Of a stretch of DNA of 64,000 nt, positions 34,877 to 43,805 are shown piece after piece. The translations under genes were made by a program, and so were the position numbers. The notes beneath the pieces were generated by a model, which saw only the letters and a list, made by a program, of their open reading frames with translations, ran no database searches and had not been told where the DNA came from. The stretch is taken from the NCBI RefSeq assembly GCF_900143095.1, contig NZ_FRDA01000015.1, positions 75,839 through 139,838 of the forward strand, written 5' to 3'. Numbering within the stretch: the stretch's first letter is position 1; each line of letters starts with the position of its first letter. Source of the DNA: Pseudomonas asturiensis. GTDB taxonomy: Bacteria > Pseudomonadota > Gammaproteobacteria > Pseudomonadales > Pseudomonadaceae.

Positions 34877-36190
34877 TCAGCGCAGCTCTTTCAGTCGGTG
34901 CCAGAGCATGCCCAACGCCAGCAGTGGCGAGCGCAGGTGCTTACCGCCCGGAAAGGTCATGTGCGGAACCCTGGCGAACAGTTCGAAGCCATCGCTGTGC
35001 TGTCCGGCGATGGCTTCGGCCAGCAGACGGCCAGCCAGGTGCGTGGCGTTTACGCCGTGGCCGGAATAGGCCTGTGCATAGAACACGTTGGGTTGGTCCT
35101 TGAGCCGACCGATCTGCGGCAGGCGGTTGGCACCGATGCCGATCATGCCGCCCCACTGATAATCGATCCTCACGCTGGCCAGTTGCGGGAATACGTCCAG
35201 CATCTTGGGTCGCATGTAGGCAGCGATGTCCTGCGGGTCGCGGCCCGAGTAATGACAGGCACCGCCGAACAACAGGCGGCGGTCGGCCGACAGTCGATAG
35301 TAATCCACCGTCACACGCTGGTCGCACACCGCCATGTCCTGCGGCAGCAGTTCATTGGCTTGCGCCGGGCTCAAGGGTTCGGTCGCAATGATGTAGCTGC
35401 CTGCGGGCAATACCTTGCCGCTGATCGCCGGGTTCAGGTCTTTCAGGTACGCATTGCAGCCCAGCACCAGCGTGCTCGCCAGGACGCAACCCTGGGCGGT
35501 GTGCACCTTGACCTGCGGACCGTAGTCGATGCGCGTTACGTCGGAATGTTCGAACAGTTGCACGCCCAGCGATTTCGCAACCGCCGCTTCGCCCAGTGCC
35601 AGGTTCAGGGGGTGCAGATGCCCGGAGCCCATGTCGATCAGCCCACCCACATACCGATCCGAACCGACCACGCTGCGCATCTGGTCGGGCTGCACCAGCT
35701 TCAGCTCGTGGCGATAACCCAGGCTGCGCAACTCGTCGGCATCTTCAGCCAGGTGGGTCAGGTCACGCGGCTTGTTGGCCAGGTCGCAATAACCCCATTT
35801 CAGCGCGCAATCGATACTGTGCTTTTCGACCCGCCGACGCACGATTTCAACGGCCTCGATGCCCATCAGCTTGAGCTGGCGTACACCGTCGCTGCCGATG
35901 ACATTGGCGAACCGCTCAACGCCATGACCCACGCCGCGAATCAACTGACCGCCATTACGTCCGCTGGCGCCCCAGCCGATCTTGCGCGCTTCCAGCAATG
36001 CCACGCTCAGGCCGCGCTCGGCCAGTTCGATCGCGGTGTTGAGCCCTGAAAACCCGCCGCCCACCACGCACACATCGACCTTCACTTCGCCTCGCAGCGC
36101 CGGATGATCCGGTTGTGGATGGCTGCTGGCGGCATAGTAGGAAGCGGTGTGGGCGTCTGGCTGGGCGGGATTCTGAACGCGGGCGTTCAT
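34877..36190 (-). CDS. FAD-dependent oxidoreductase, PauB/PuuB (gamma-glutamylpolyamine oxidase) type
   Basis: The 437-residue protein has the FAD dinucleotide motif VCVVGGGFSGLNTAIELAERG at about residues 37-57 and the DAO-family C-terminus FYAQAYSGHGVNATHLAGRLLAEAI. A gene at this place in P. aeruginosa (PA5309) is PauB4, an oxidase of gamma-glutamylated polyamines; nearby kauB and pauR support the same pathway. The ATG at 36190 is preferred because AGGA lies 7 bases before it. It is divergent from a cysteine-cluster gene. Exact substrate is inference. Confidence 0.85.
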   Translation of the reverse strand: MNARVQNPAQPDAHTASYYAASSHPQPDHPALRGEVKVDVCVVGGGFSGLNTAIELAERGLSVALLEARKIGWGASGRNGGQLIRGVGHGVERFANVIGSDGVRQLKLMGIEAVEIVRRRVEKHSIDCALKWGYCDLANKPRDLTHLAEDADELRSLGYRHELKLVQPDQMRSVVGSDRYVGGLIDMGSGHLHPLNLALGEAAVAKSLGVQLFEHSDVTRIDYGPQVKVHTAQGCVLASTLVLGCNAYLKDLNPAISGKVLPAGSYIIATEPLSPAQANELLPQDMAVCDQRVTVDYYRLSADRRLLFGGACHYSGRDPQDIAAYMRPKMLDVFPQLASVRIDYQWGGMIGIGANRLPQIGRLKDQPNVFYAQAYSGHGVNATHLAGRLLAEAIAGQHSDGFELFARVPHMTFPGGKHLRSPLLALGMLWHRLKELR

Positions 36191-36296
36191 GGACATGTCC
36201 TGTTGGCGGCGCTGGAAAGTCTCTGGAGGATAAGCTGCTGTCATGAGCCTGCCAACTGAGGCAAAATCCCTGCATTGTGTCCGGGTGATCGTTTCA

Positions 36297-36650
36297 ATGA
36301 GCTGTAACCTTCAGAAAGTCCGCGAGTTACGCCGCCAGATTCCCTCGTTCGAGTGTGTGCCCGGCTGCCATGACTGCTGCGGCCCGGTGACCACGTCATC
36401 CGAGGAAATGGCCCGCCTCCCGCGCAAGACCGCTGCGGAGCAGGACGCGGCCCTGAACGAGCTGAACTGCGTACACCTCGGGCCTCAGGGGTGCACGGTG
36501 TACGACGAGCGCCCGCTGATCTGCCGCCTGTTCGGCACCACGCAAACCCTGCCGTGCCCCAACGGCCGACGCCCCGTCGAGCTGATTCACCCTCGCGTCG
36601 AGAAGCAGGTGCACGACTACATTGCCTCGACCCGGCAAGTGCTGGTGTAG
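36297..36650 (+). CDS. YkgJ family cysteine cluster protein
   Basis: The 117-residue protein has FECVPGCHDCCGPV, then LNCVHLGPQGCTVYDERPLICRLFGTT, the CxxCxxCC-type cluster and second Cys pair typical of the YkgJ/UPF0153 family; it probably binds zinc or an iron-sulfur cluster. The ATG at 36297 puts the domain at the N-terminus; an earlier in-frame codon at 36243 overlaps the promoter of the divergent gene. Function unknown. Confidence 0.8.
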   Translation: MSCNLQKVRELRRQIPSFECVPGCHDCCGPVTTSSEEMARLPRKTAAEQDAALNELNCVHLGPQGCTVYDERPLICRLFGTTQTLPCPNGRRPVELIHPRVEKQVHDYIASTRQVLV

Positions 36651-36658
36651 CGCACGGC

Positions 36659-37147
36659 TCAGTCGGCAATCGGCAGGTTCAGGCTCTCTTTCACTTCTTC
36701 CATCACGATATAGCTCTTGGACTCGCGCACGTGCGGCAGTTTGAGCAGGATGTCGCCGAGCAGCTTGCGGTACGACGCCATCTCCGAAATACGCGCCTTC
36801 ACCAGGTAGTCGAAGTCGCCCGACACCAGGTGGCATTCCAGCACGTGCGGCAGTTTCAATACCGCGCGGCGGAACTCCTCAAAGGTGTCGCCGGACTTGT
36901 AATCCAGGCTGATCTCGACGAACACCAGCAGGCTGGCCTTGAGGCTTTGCGGGTTAAGCCGGGCGTTGTAACCCATGATGATGCCTTCACGCTCAAGCCT
37001 TCTGACCCGCTCAGTGCAGGGCGTGGTCGACAGGCCGACCCGCTCGCCCAGTTCGGTGAACGAAATTCGTCCATCCGCCTGCAGGATCCGCAGGATATTG
37101 CGATCAATCTTGTCCAGCTCACGTTTTGACTGGTGTTGCGTGCGCAC
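36659..37147 (-). CDS. dadR: Lrp/AsnC family regulator DadR
   Basis: The 162-residue protein begins with an Lrp-type helix-turn-helix (LDKIDRNILRILQADGRISFTELGERVGLSTTPCTERVRRLE) and ends in an AsnC ligand-binding (RAM) domain (SLDYKSGDTFEEFRR...LVSGDFDYLVK). It is divergent from dadA, as dadR (PA5308) is in P. aeruginosa, where it activates the alanine catabolic dadAX genes in response to L-alanine. Identification rests on this context. Confidence 0.9.
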   Translation of the reverse strand: MRTQHQSKRELDKIDRNILRILQADGRISFTELGERVGLSTTPCTERVRRLEREGIIMGYNARLNPQSLKASLLVFVEISLDYKSGDTFEEFRRAVLKLPHVLECHLVSGDFDYLVKARISEMASYRKLLGDILLKLPHVRESKSYIVMEEVKESLNLPIAD

Positions 37148-37304
37148 GGTTGATATCCCCTCTGTGAAAGCGTTCTTTGCCGTGGATTAACACCGAATAT
37201 AGGCATTTATACAGTTAAAAGCACTGCTCGATGCTCAATATACTGGCCACATCCTTGCTTAAAACTTCAAAACGTCAGCGGATATCCGCGATGAGGTCGT
37301 CAAC
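37148..37304. promoter_or_regulatory. Divergent dadR-dadA promoter region
   Basis: The 157-base gap is AT-rich in its middle (around 37190-37250), as expected for DadR binding. No single Lrp box stands out. Confidence 0.4.
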
Positions 37305-38606
37305 ATGCGCGTTCTGGTCCTTGGTAGCGGTGTGATTGGTATAACCAGTGCCTATTATCTGGCGCGGTCAGGTTTTCAGGTCACAGTGGTAGACCGTCAA
37401 CCCGCACCTGCCATGGAAACCAGCTTCGCCAACGCAGGTCAGGTGTCACCCGGCTATGCCTCGCCCTGGGCTGCGCCGGGCGTGCCGCTCAAGGCCATGA
37501 AGTGGCTGCTGCAGCGCCACGCTCCGCTGGCCATCAAGGCCACCGCCGATATCGATCAGTACCTGTGGATGGCGCAAATGCTGCGCAACTGCACGGCCAG
37601 TCGCTATGCCGTGAACAAGGAGCGCATGGTGCGGCTGTCCGAATACAGCCGTGACTGCCTCGACGAACTGCGTCTGGAAACCGGTATCGCCTATGAAGGT
37701 CGCAGCCTGGGCACCACCCAGTTGTTCCGCACTCAGGCACAACTGGATAACGCTGCCAAGGACATCGCCGTGCTCGAACAGTCCGGCGTGCCGTATGAGC
37801 TGCTTGATCGCGAAGGTATCGCCCGTGTCGAACCTGCATTGGCAGGCGTGACCGGAATCCTCAGTGGTGCCTTGCGCCTGCCCAACGACCAGACCGGCGA
37901 TTGCCAGTTGTTCACCACGCGCCTGGCCGAAATGGCCGAGAAGCTGGGCGTGGAGTTCCGTTACGGACAAAGCATCGAACGGCTGGACTTCGCAGGCGAC
38001 CGCGTTAACGGTGTGTGGATCGACGGCAAGCTGGAAACCGCTGACCGCTACGTGCTGGCGCTGGGCAGCTACTCGCCCAAATTGCTCAAGCCGTTGGGCA
38101 TCAAGGCCCCGGTCTATCCGCTCAAAGGCTATTCGCTGACCATTCCGATCACCAACCCGGCCATGGCACCGACATCGACCATTCTCGACGAGACCTACAA
38201 GGTCGCGATCACCCGTTTCGATAACCGCATCCGCGTCGGCGGCATGGCCGAGATTGCAGGCTTCGACCTGTCGCTCAACCCGCGCCGACGCGAAACACTG
38301 GAGATGATCGTCGGTGACCTCTATCCTCAGGGCGGTGATCTGACCCGGGCCGATTTCTGGACCGGGCTGCGTCCCACCACGCCGGATGGCACGCCGATCG
38401 TGGGTGCCACGCCTATGCGCAACCTGTTCCTCAACACCGGCCACGGTACGCTGGGTTGGACAATGGCGTGCGGTTCCGGCCGCTTGCTGGCTGATCTCAT
38501 GGCCCGCAAGACACCCCAGATCAGTGCCGAAGGCCTTGATATCTCTCGCTATGGCAGTACCCAGGAGAACGCAAAGCATGTCAATCCAGCGCCAGCTCAC
38601 CAATGA
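37305..38606 (+). CDS. dadA: D-amino acid dehydrogenase, small subunit
   Basis: The 433-residue flavoenzyme oxidises D-alanine and other D-amino acids to 2-oxo acids at the inner membrane, passing electrons to the respiratory chain. It opens with the FAD motif VLVLGSGVIGITSAYYLARSG and has the DadA features SFANAGQVSPGYASPWAAPG and LFLNTGHGTLGWTMACGSG. It is transcribed away from dadR, and its 3' end overlaps the RidA start by 29 bases. Confidence 0.96.
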   Translation: MRVLVLGSGVIGITSAYYLARSGFQVTVVDRQPAPAMETSFANAGQVSPGYASPWAAPGVPLKAMKWLLQRHAPLAIKATADIDQYLWMAQMLRNCTASRYAVNKERMVRLSEYSRDCLDELRLETGIAYEGRSLGTTQLFRTQAQLDNAAKDIAVLEQSGVPYELLDREGIARVEPALAGVTGILSGALRLPNDQTGDCQLFTTRLAEMAEKLGVEFRYGQSIERLDFAGDRVNGVWIDGKLETADRYVLALGSYSPKLLKPLGIKAPVYPLKGYSLTIPITNPAMAPTSTILDETYKVAITRFDNRIRVGGMAEIAGFDLSLNPRRRETLEMIVGDLYPQGGDLTRADFWTGLRPTTPDGTPIVGATPMRNLFLNTGHGTLGWTMACGSGRLLADLMARKTPQISAEGLDISRYGSTQENAKHVNPAPAHQ

Positions 38607-38931
38607 GCGCATGAGTCAGATCGTCGTCCACAACGGCACCGTCTATTTGTCGGGCCAGGTGGGAGATGATATGGCCGCCGGTGTCGAGAAGCAGACCCAG
38701 GAAACGCTGGACAGTATCGAGCGACTGCTCGACCTGGCAGGTACCGACAAGACTCGCATTCTGTCGGTCACGATTTACCTCAAGGATATCGACGCGCATT
38801 TTGCCGGTATGAACAGTGTGTGGGACAAGTGGCTGCCAAAAGGCGTTGCACCTGCTCGCGCAACCGTTGAAGCCAAGCTGTGCGAACCGGAAATCCTGGT
38901 CGAGCTGTCGGTGGTCGCCGCACTGCCATAA
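38578..38931 (+). CDS. RidA-family protein of the dad operon
   Basis: The 117-residue protein is a second RidA-like protein (VVHNGTVYLSGQVGDD, PARATVEAKLCEPEILVE), only distantly similar to ridA at 10479. AGGAG lies inside the end of dadA and the start at 38578 overlaps dadA by 29 bases, so translation is probably coupled. A RidA gene (PA5303) lies between dadA and dadX in P. aeruginosa. It probably clears imine intermediates released by DadA or the racemase; this is inference. Confidence 0.88.
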   Translation: MSIQRQLTNERMSQIVVHNGTVYLSGQVGDDMAAGVEKQTQETLDSIERLLDLAGTDKTRILSVTIYLKDIDAHFAGMNSVWDKWLPKGVAPARATVEAKLCEPEILVELSVVAALP

Positions 38932-38943
38932 CGTTTTTTTCTG

Positions 38944-38977
38944 GCCCGGCGACGCACCCTCGGCGTCGGGCTTTTTT
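38944..38977 (+). terminator. Possible internal terminator between the RidA gene and the racemase
   Basis: GCCCG...ACGC pairs with GCGTCGGGC, with a 3-base bulge, followed by six T. It lies inside the dad operon and may lower racemase expression. Confidence 0.5.
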
Positions 38978-39004
38978 ATCACCTGCTCAGGCAATACCCT
39001 CCCC

Positions 39005-40078
39005 ATGCGTCCAGCCCGCGCTCTTATCGATCTTCAAGCCTTGCGTCATAACTACCAGTTGGCCCGCGAAAGCACTGGCGCCAAGGCGCTTGCCGTCCTT
39101 AAGGCCGACGCCTATGGGCACGGTGCAGTGCGCGCAGCCCAGGCGCTGGAAGCCATGGCAGACGGATTTGCGGTGGCGTGCATCGAAGAAGCGCTGGAAT
39201 TGCGTGCGGCGGGTATCACTTCGCCCATCTTGTTGCTGGAAGGTTTTTTCGAAGCCGACGAACTGGCGCTGATCGTCCAGCACGACCTGTGGATGGTGGT
39301 GCATTCGATGTGGCAACTGGAGGCGTTGGAGCAGGCCCGTCTCGGCCAGCCCGTTACCGTCTGGCTCAAGCTCGACACCGGCATGCACCGTGTGGGCCTG
39401 CATCCCTCGGAGTACCGCACGGCGTACCAGCGTCTGCTGGCGACCGGCAAGGTGGCGAGGATCGTGCTGATGAGTCACTTCGCGCGGGCCGATGAACTGA
39501 ACAGCCCGGCCAGTGCTGACCAGGTCGCGGTTTTTGAAGCCGCCCGTCAGGGTCTTACCGCCGAAACCAGCCTGAAAAACTCCCCGGCCGTGCTGGGCTG
39601 GCCGACGATCCAGAGCGACTGGGTACGGCCTGGCATCATGCTGTACGGCGCCACGCCGTTCAGTGAGTCACAGGGATTGGCTGACCGCCTGCAGCCGGTC
39701 ATGACGCTGGAGTCGAAAATCATCAGCGTGCGCGAGCTGGCCGCCGGTGAGCCTGTCGGTTATGGCGCGGCCTTTGTCACAGACCGTCCGTCACGCATCG
39801 GCGTCGTGGCAATGGGCTACGCCGACGGTTATCCACGTCAGGCACCCACCGGAACGCCGGTGTTCATCGACGGGCGGCCTTCCAGGCTGGTCGGGCGGGT
39901 GTCCATGGACATGCTCGGAGTGGACCTGACCGACTTGCCTCAGGCCGGTCTTGGCAGCCATGTCGAACTCTGGGGCAAGCACGTGCTAGCCAGTGATGTG
40001 GCCGCCCACGCGGGCACAATTCCGTACCAGATATTCTGTAACCTGCGCCGTGTGCCTCGGGTTTATTCCGAAAGCTGA
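39005..40078 (+). CDS. dadX: Alanine racemase, catabolic DadX type
   Basis: The 357-residue PLP enzyme has the cofactor lysine Lys33 in VLKADAYGHG and the catalytic Tyr253 in VGYGAAFVT. These match the DadX residue numbers I recall from P. aeruginosa. It makes D-alanine from L-alanine for DadA. Placement after dadA and the RidA gene supports the DadX rather than the biosynthetic Alr role. The ATG at 39005 follows shortly after a terminator-like hairpin. Confidence 0.92.
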   Translation: MRPARALIDLQALRHNYQLARESTGAKALAVLKADAYGHGAVRAAQALEAMADGFAVACIEEALELRAAGITSPILLLEGFFEADELALIVQHDLWMVVHSMWQLEALEQARLGQPVTVWLKLDTGMHRVGLHPSEYRTAYQRLLATGKVARIVLMSHFARADELNSPASADQVAVFEAARQGLTAETSLKNSPAVLGWPTIQSDWVRPGIMLYGATPFSESQGLADRLQPVMTLESKIISVRELAAGEPVGYGAAFVTDRPSRIGVVAMGYADGYPRQAPTGTPVFIDGRPSRLVGRVSMDMLGVDLTDLPQAGLGSHVELWGKHVLASDVAAHAGTIPYQIFCNLRRVPRVYSES

Positions 40079-40201
40079 GGCTCTACATCGTCACCTGTAC
40101 CCCTGCGTTCCGGTCGCCGGTCGAGTGTTGTAAATATTGAACGCTGTGCCATCATGGCGCTCATAACGACTTGACCTGACTAAATCTGGGGGAATACCGC
40201 A

Positions 40202-40750
40202 TTGGACGTGGGTGAACGACTGCAATCGATCCGCAAGCTCAAGGGCCTGTCCCAACGTGAACTCGCCAAGCGGGCAGGTGTGACCAACAGCACCATTTCC
40301 ATGATCGAGAAAAACAGCGTCAGCCCTTCGATCAGCTCCCTGCGCAAGGTGCTGGGCGGGATACCCATGTCGATGGTCGAATTCTTCTCCGAAGAAATCG
40401 AACCCGAGAATCCGACTCAGGTGGTTTACAAAGCCAGTGAACTGATTGATATCTCGGACGGTGCCGTGACCATGAAACTGGTCGGCAAGTCGCACCAGGG
40501 CCGTGCCATCGCCTTCCTGACCGAGACCTATCCGCCCGGTGCCGATACCGGTGAGGAAATGCTGGTCCACGAAGGCGAAGAAACCGGCATTGTCGTCGAA
40601 GGGCGTCTGGAACTGGTGGTCGGGCTGGACACCTACTTGCTCGAAGCGGGCGACAGTTACTATTTCGAAAGCACGCGTCCGCATCGCTTTCGTAATCCGT
40701 TCGACGCCCCGGCGCGGCTAATCAGCGCAGCCACCCCCGCCAACTTCTGA
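40202..40750 (+). CDS. pauR: Polyamine-responsive regulator PauR (HTH plus cupin)
   Basis: The 182-residue protein has an N-terminal HTH_3 domain (VGERLQSIRKLKGLSQRELAKRAGVTNSTISMIEKN) and a C-terminal cupin (LVHEGEETGIVVEGRLELVVGLDTYLLEAGDSYYF). It is the PuuR/PauR type that represses polyamine catabolism genes and senses gamma-glutamylated polyamines. The start is a TTG at 40202, supported by GGGGA about 9 bases upstream and by the domain starting at residue 4. It lies with kauB and the PauB-type oxidase, as PA5301 does in P. aeruginosa. Confidence 0.9.
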   Translation: MDVGERLQSIRKLKGLSQRELAKRAGVTNSTISMIEKNSVSPSISSLRKVLGGIPMSMVEFFSEEIEPENPTQVVYKASELIDISDGAVTMKLVGKSHQGRAIAFLTETYPPGADTGEEMLVHEGEETGIVVEGRLELVVGLDTYLLEAGDSYYFESTRPHRFRNPFDAPARLISAATPANF

Positions 40751-40923
40751 TGTAACTGTCCCGCAGCCCTTGTTTTCAGGGGTGATGACTGACCTTTGTG
40801 TTCGTCGCTCAAATGGCTTTCCGACTGCAGGCGCGTTCCGAGCGTGCCTGCCGCCCGCTATACTTTTGCGGCCTGCCAGCCCATTTGCGCAGGCGTGACC
40901 CAGTCACCTTGAGGGTGTTGAGC

Positions 40924-41346
40924 GTGAACCTGACAAACAAGCTTCTGGCCGTCGCTGCGGCGCTGGCATTCTGGGTCTTCAACGCTCAGGCGGCGAGCAA
41001 TGAAGAGATCTCCAGGCGTCTGGAGCCGGTCGGGCAGGTCTGTGTTCAAGGCAAGGCATGTCCTGGCGTCCAGGTTGTGGGTTCTGCCGGAGGCGGTGGT
41101 GCCCGATCGGCGGATGATGTGATTGCCAAGCACTGCACCGTCTGCCACAGCGGCGTCATGCCCAATGCGCCGAAGATCGGTGATACCGCAGCCTGGACTG
41201 ATCGTGCCCAGAAAGAAGGCGGCCTCGACGGGCTGCTGGCCAAGGCCATTACCGGCATCAACGCCATGCCGCCCAAAGGCACGTGCGGCGATTGTTCTGA
41301 TGAAGACCTCAAAGGCGCGATTCAGAAGATGTCGGGGTTGAAGTGA
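40924..41346 (+). CDS. Cytochrome c5 family protein
   Basis: The 140-residue protein has a signal (NKLLAVAAALAFWVFNAQAAS) and one haem-binding motif CTVCH, with a later methionine in GINAMPPKG as probable axial ligand. The C-terminal GTCGDCSDEDL pair of cysteines is typical of cytochrome c5. It is a periplasmic electron carrier. The start is taken as the GTG at 40924, since GAGG lies 9 bases before; upstream alternatives in frame are GTG 40915 and TTG 40918. A cytochrome gene (PA5300, cycB) has this place in P. aeruginosa. Confidence 0.85.
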   Translation: MNLTNKLLAVAAALAFWVFNAQAASNEEISRRLEPVGQVCVQGKACPGVQVVGSAGGGGARSADDVIAKHCTVCHSGVMPNAPKIGDTAAWTDRAQKEGGLDGLLAKAITGINAMPPKGTCGDCSDEDLKGAIQKMSGLK

Positions 41347-41550
41347 TCCTGCGGGTGCTTGATCGTGCCCATGCCCCCGGCTCATCGGTCAAGACAGGTG
41401 TCACAGCAGATACCTGATTGTGGGAGGCGGCTCAAGACGTGTGTATAACGACGAGCGCAGAGCAGGGGAACGATCAAATCACACGCCGCGCAGCACTTTC
41501 CCGCCCGTACCTGTCCAAGCTGCATCCAATAACACATCAGGAGAGCTCGG

Positions 41551-43473
41551 ATGCCGCAGTCCTGTTCCATTGAGCAAGCCGTCGATTACGTTCTTTCGCA
41601 GCTACCCGAGCATATTCACCTCGGCATGCCGCTGGGTCTGGGCAAGCCGAATCGATTCGTCAACGCCTTGTATCAGCGGATCAGCGAGTTGCCTGAGCGC
41701 AAACTGACCATCTACACCGCGTTGACCCTGGGGCGTCCGACACCGGGGGAAGGCTTGCAGGCGCGCTTTCTCGAGCCGTTTCTGGAGCGCACGTTCGGTG
41801 ACTACCCCGAGCTCGATTTTTTCGCCGCGCTGCGCCGCGACAACCTGCCGGCCAACATCCGCGTTCAGCAGTTCTTTATGCAGCCAGGCAGTCTGCTCAA
41901 CAGCGAGTCCGCCCAGCAAGACTACGTCAGCAGCAACTACAGCCACGCCGCCCGTGACATCAACGCCAGCGGTCTGAACCTTGTCGCGCAGCTCGTGGCC
42001 CGTGACGAACAGCGGCCGGGCAAGCTCAGCCTGAGCTGTAACCCTGATGTGACGCTCGACCTGTTGCCCATGATCGCCAAGCGTCGGGCGGCGGGTGAAA
42101 CCATTTTGATGCTGGGACAGGTGCACGTCGACCTGCCCTACATGCCCGGTGACTCGGAGCTGGATGCCGTAGCCTTCGACCTTCTGCTGGACGAGGAGGA
42201 GCACAGCACGCTGTTCTCCACCCCTAACATGCCGGTGGGCTATCAGGATCACTTGATCGGCCTGCATGCCAGCACGCTGGTGCGTGACGGTGGCACCCTG
42301 CAGATCGGCATCGGCTCGATGGGCGATGCATTGACCGGCGCGTTGCTGGCCCGTCAGGCAGACAACGAGTCCTGGCGTGCGCTGTTGGCCGAGTTGAACA
42401 TGAGCAACTGGCAAACGCTGATCGATCGCGAAGGCGGGATGCAGCCTTTTGCGAACGGCCTTTACGGTTGCAGCGAAATGTTCGTCAACGGCCTGCTGGT
42501 GCTGGCCGATGCGGGGATCATACGGCGCAAGGTGTATCCCGACGCAGAACGGCAACGGCTGGCCAACATGGGCACTCTGGATGAGGACGTCCATCCCGAT
42601 GGCGTGGTGGTGCATGGCGGTTTCTTTCTGGGCCCGACCAGTTTCTACGAGCGACTGCGCGAGCTGCCTGTCGAGCGTCTGGCGCAGTTCAACATGACTG
42701 CCATCAGCTACATCAACGAGCTGTACGGCAATGAAGAGCTCAAGCGCTTGCAGCGGCGTGATGCACGTTTCATCAACAGCGCCTTCACCGTCACGCTGAT
42801 GGGGGCGGCGGTGGCCGACCAACTGGAAGATGGACGTGTCCTCAGTGGCGTCGGCGGGCAGTACAACTTCGTGGCTCAGGCCCATGCGCTTGAAGACGCG
42901 CGCTCGATTCTGATGCTGCGCAGCTGGCGCGAATCAGGCGGCGAGGTCAGCTCCAATATTGTCTGGGAATATGGTCACGCGACGATTCCCCGGCACCTGC
43001 GCGATATCGTCGTGACCGAATACGGGATTGCCGACCTGCGAGGTCAGACCGACGCGACCGTGATCGAGCGGCTGCTGAACATCAGTGACTCACGCTTCCA
43101 GGTCGGGCTGATCGAGCAGGCGCAAAAGGCTGGCAAACTGCCGAAAAACTTCAGCCTCGATCCGCGCTTCACCCAGAATACGCCGGAGCGCTTGCAGGAC
43201 ATTGCCTCGCGGCATGCTTCGTTGTTCACCGAGTACCCGCTGGGCTGCGATTTCAGCCCGCAGGAGCGCGATCTGCTCCGGGCGCTGAACTGGCTCAAGG
43301 GCAAATTCAAACTCACCGAGATTCTTGAGCTGGGCAAGGCCACGCTTGATGCGCCGGAGCCTGACGCTTACATGGAGCATCTACAGCGTATGCAGCTCGA
43401 TAAACCGCAGGGGCTACGCGAAGAGCTTTATCAAAGGCTACTGCTGGCCGGATTGCAAAACACCGCCCAATGA
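41551..43473 (+). CDS. Acetyl-CoA hydrolase/transferase family protein
   Basis: The 640-residue protein has the class I CoA-transferase fold. The N-terminal half has GMPLGLGKPNRFVNAL and LSCNPDVTLDLLP; the C-terminal AcetylCoA_hyd_C part has GVGGQYNFVAQAH and VTEYGIADLRGQ, where the Glu is the expected catalytic residue. It is longer than typical family members (about 500 residues) because of an extra C-terminal section after residue 520. AGGAGAG precedes the ATG. The gene stands alone; the CoA acceptor is unknown. Confidence 0.85.
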   Translation: MPQSCSIEQAVDYVLSQLPEHIHLGMPLGLGKPNRFVNALYQRISELPERKLTIYTALTLGRPTPGEGLQARFLEPFLERTFGDYPELDFFAALRRDNLPANIRVQQFFMQPGSLLNSESAQQDYVSSNYSHAARDINASGLNLVAQLVARDEQRPGKLSLSCNPDVTLDLLPMIAKRRAAGETILMLGQVHVDLPYMPGDSELDAVAFDLLLDEEEHSTLFSTPNMPVGYQDHLIGLHASTLVRDGGTLQIGIGSMGDALTGALLARQADNESWRALLAELNMSNWQTLIDREGGMQPFANGLYGCSEMFVNGLLVLADAGIIRRKVYPDAERQRLANMGTLDEDVHPDGVVVHGGFFLGPTSFYERLRELPVERLAQFNMTAISYINELYGNEELKRLQRRDARFINSAFTVTLMGAAVADQLEDGRVLSGVGGQYNFVAQAHALEDARSILMLRSWRESGGEVSSNIVWEYGHATIPRHLRDIVVTEYGIADLRGQTDATVIERLLNISDSRFQVGLIEQAQKAGKLPKNFSLDPRFTQNTPERLQDIASRHASLFTEYPLGCDFSPQERDLLRALNWLKGKFKLTEILELGKATLDAPEPDAYMEHLQRMQLDKPQGLREELYQRLLLAGLQNTAQ

Positions 43474-43482
43474 AAAAAACTC

Positions 43483-43571
43483 GTGGGAGGCGGCTTGCCG
43501 GCGATAGCACCCAGTCAGTCACTGAAGGGCTGACTGAAAAAACGCATCGCCGACAAGCCGCCTCCCACACG
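43483..43571. repeat. Inverted REP pair of the GTGGGAGGCGGCTTG type
   Basis: GTGGGAGGCGGCTTGCCGGC at the left and its inverted partner at 43546-43570 face each other. The inner part contains CAGTCAG and CTGACTG arms (43512-43536). It follows the CoA-transferase gene directly. Confidence 0.8.
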
Positions 43572-43630
43572 TTTTGTATTCATCCATGAGGCCGTGCATT
43601 ACGCAGAGCATGGGCAATAGCATCCGGCCC

Positions 43631-43703
43631 CTTCGCGGACAAGTCCGCTCCCACTAGCTGATAAACCGGTTCTCAATCCGTAGGAGTGGACTTGTCCACG
43701 AAG
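43631..43703. repeat. Second REP pair, of the GGAGCGGACTTGTCCGC type
   Basis: TTCGCGGACAAGTCCGCTCC (43632-43651) and TAGGAGTGGACTTGTCCACG (43681-43700) are outward partners of a second REP class. Together with the doublet at 43483 they fill most of the 332-base gap before the TauE gene; I see no gene in the remainder. Confidence 0.75.
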
Positions 43704-43805
43704 ACTGCTTTTCAGGCGCAACACTTGGTGAATGTACTGGCTGATGACCGGTTTTGCCTTTATCCACTAAAGCTGTGCACCACCAACGGAGCATGGGCAC
43801 GATCA

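Noticed and set aside
37446..38612. 388-residue minus-strand frame opposite dadA
   Set aside because: Antisense shadow of dadA without domain features.
38941..38977. End of the dad operon at the hairpin before the racemase
   Set aside because: The racemase Lys33 and Tyr253 match DadX and the gene order is conserved, so the hairpin is more likely an attenuating site than an operon end.
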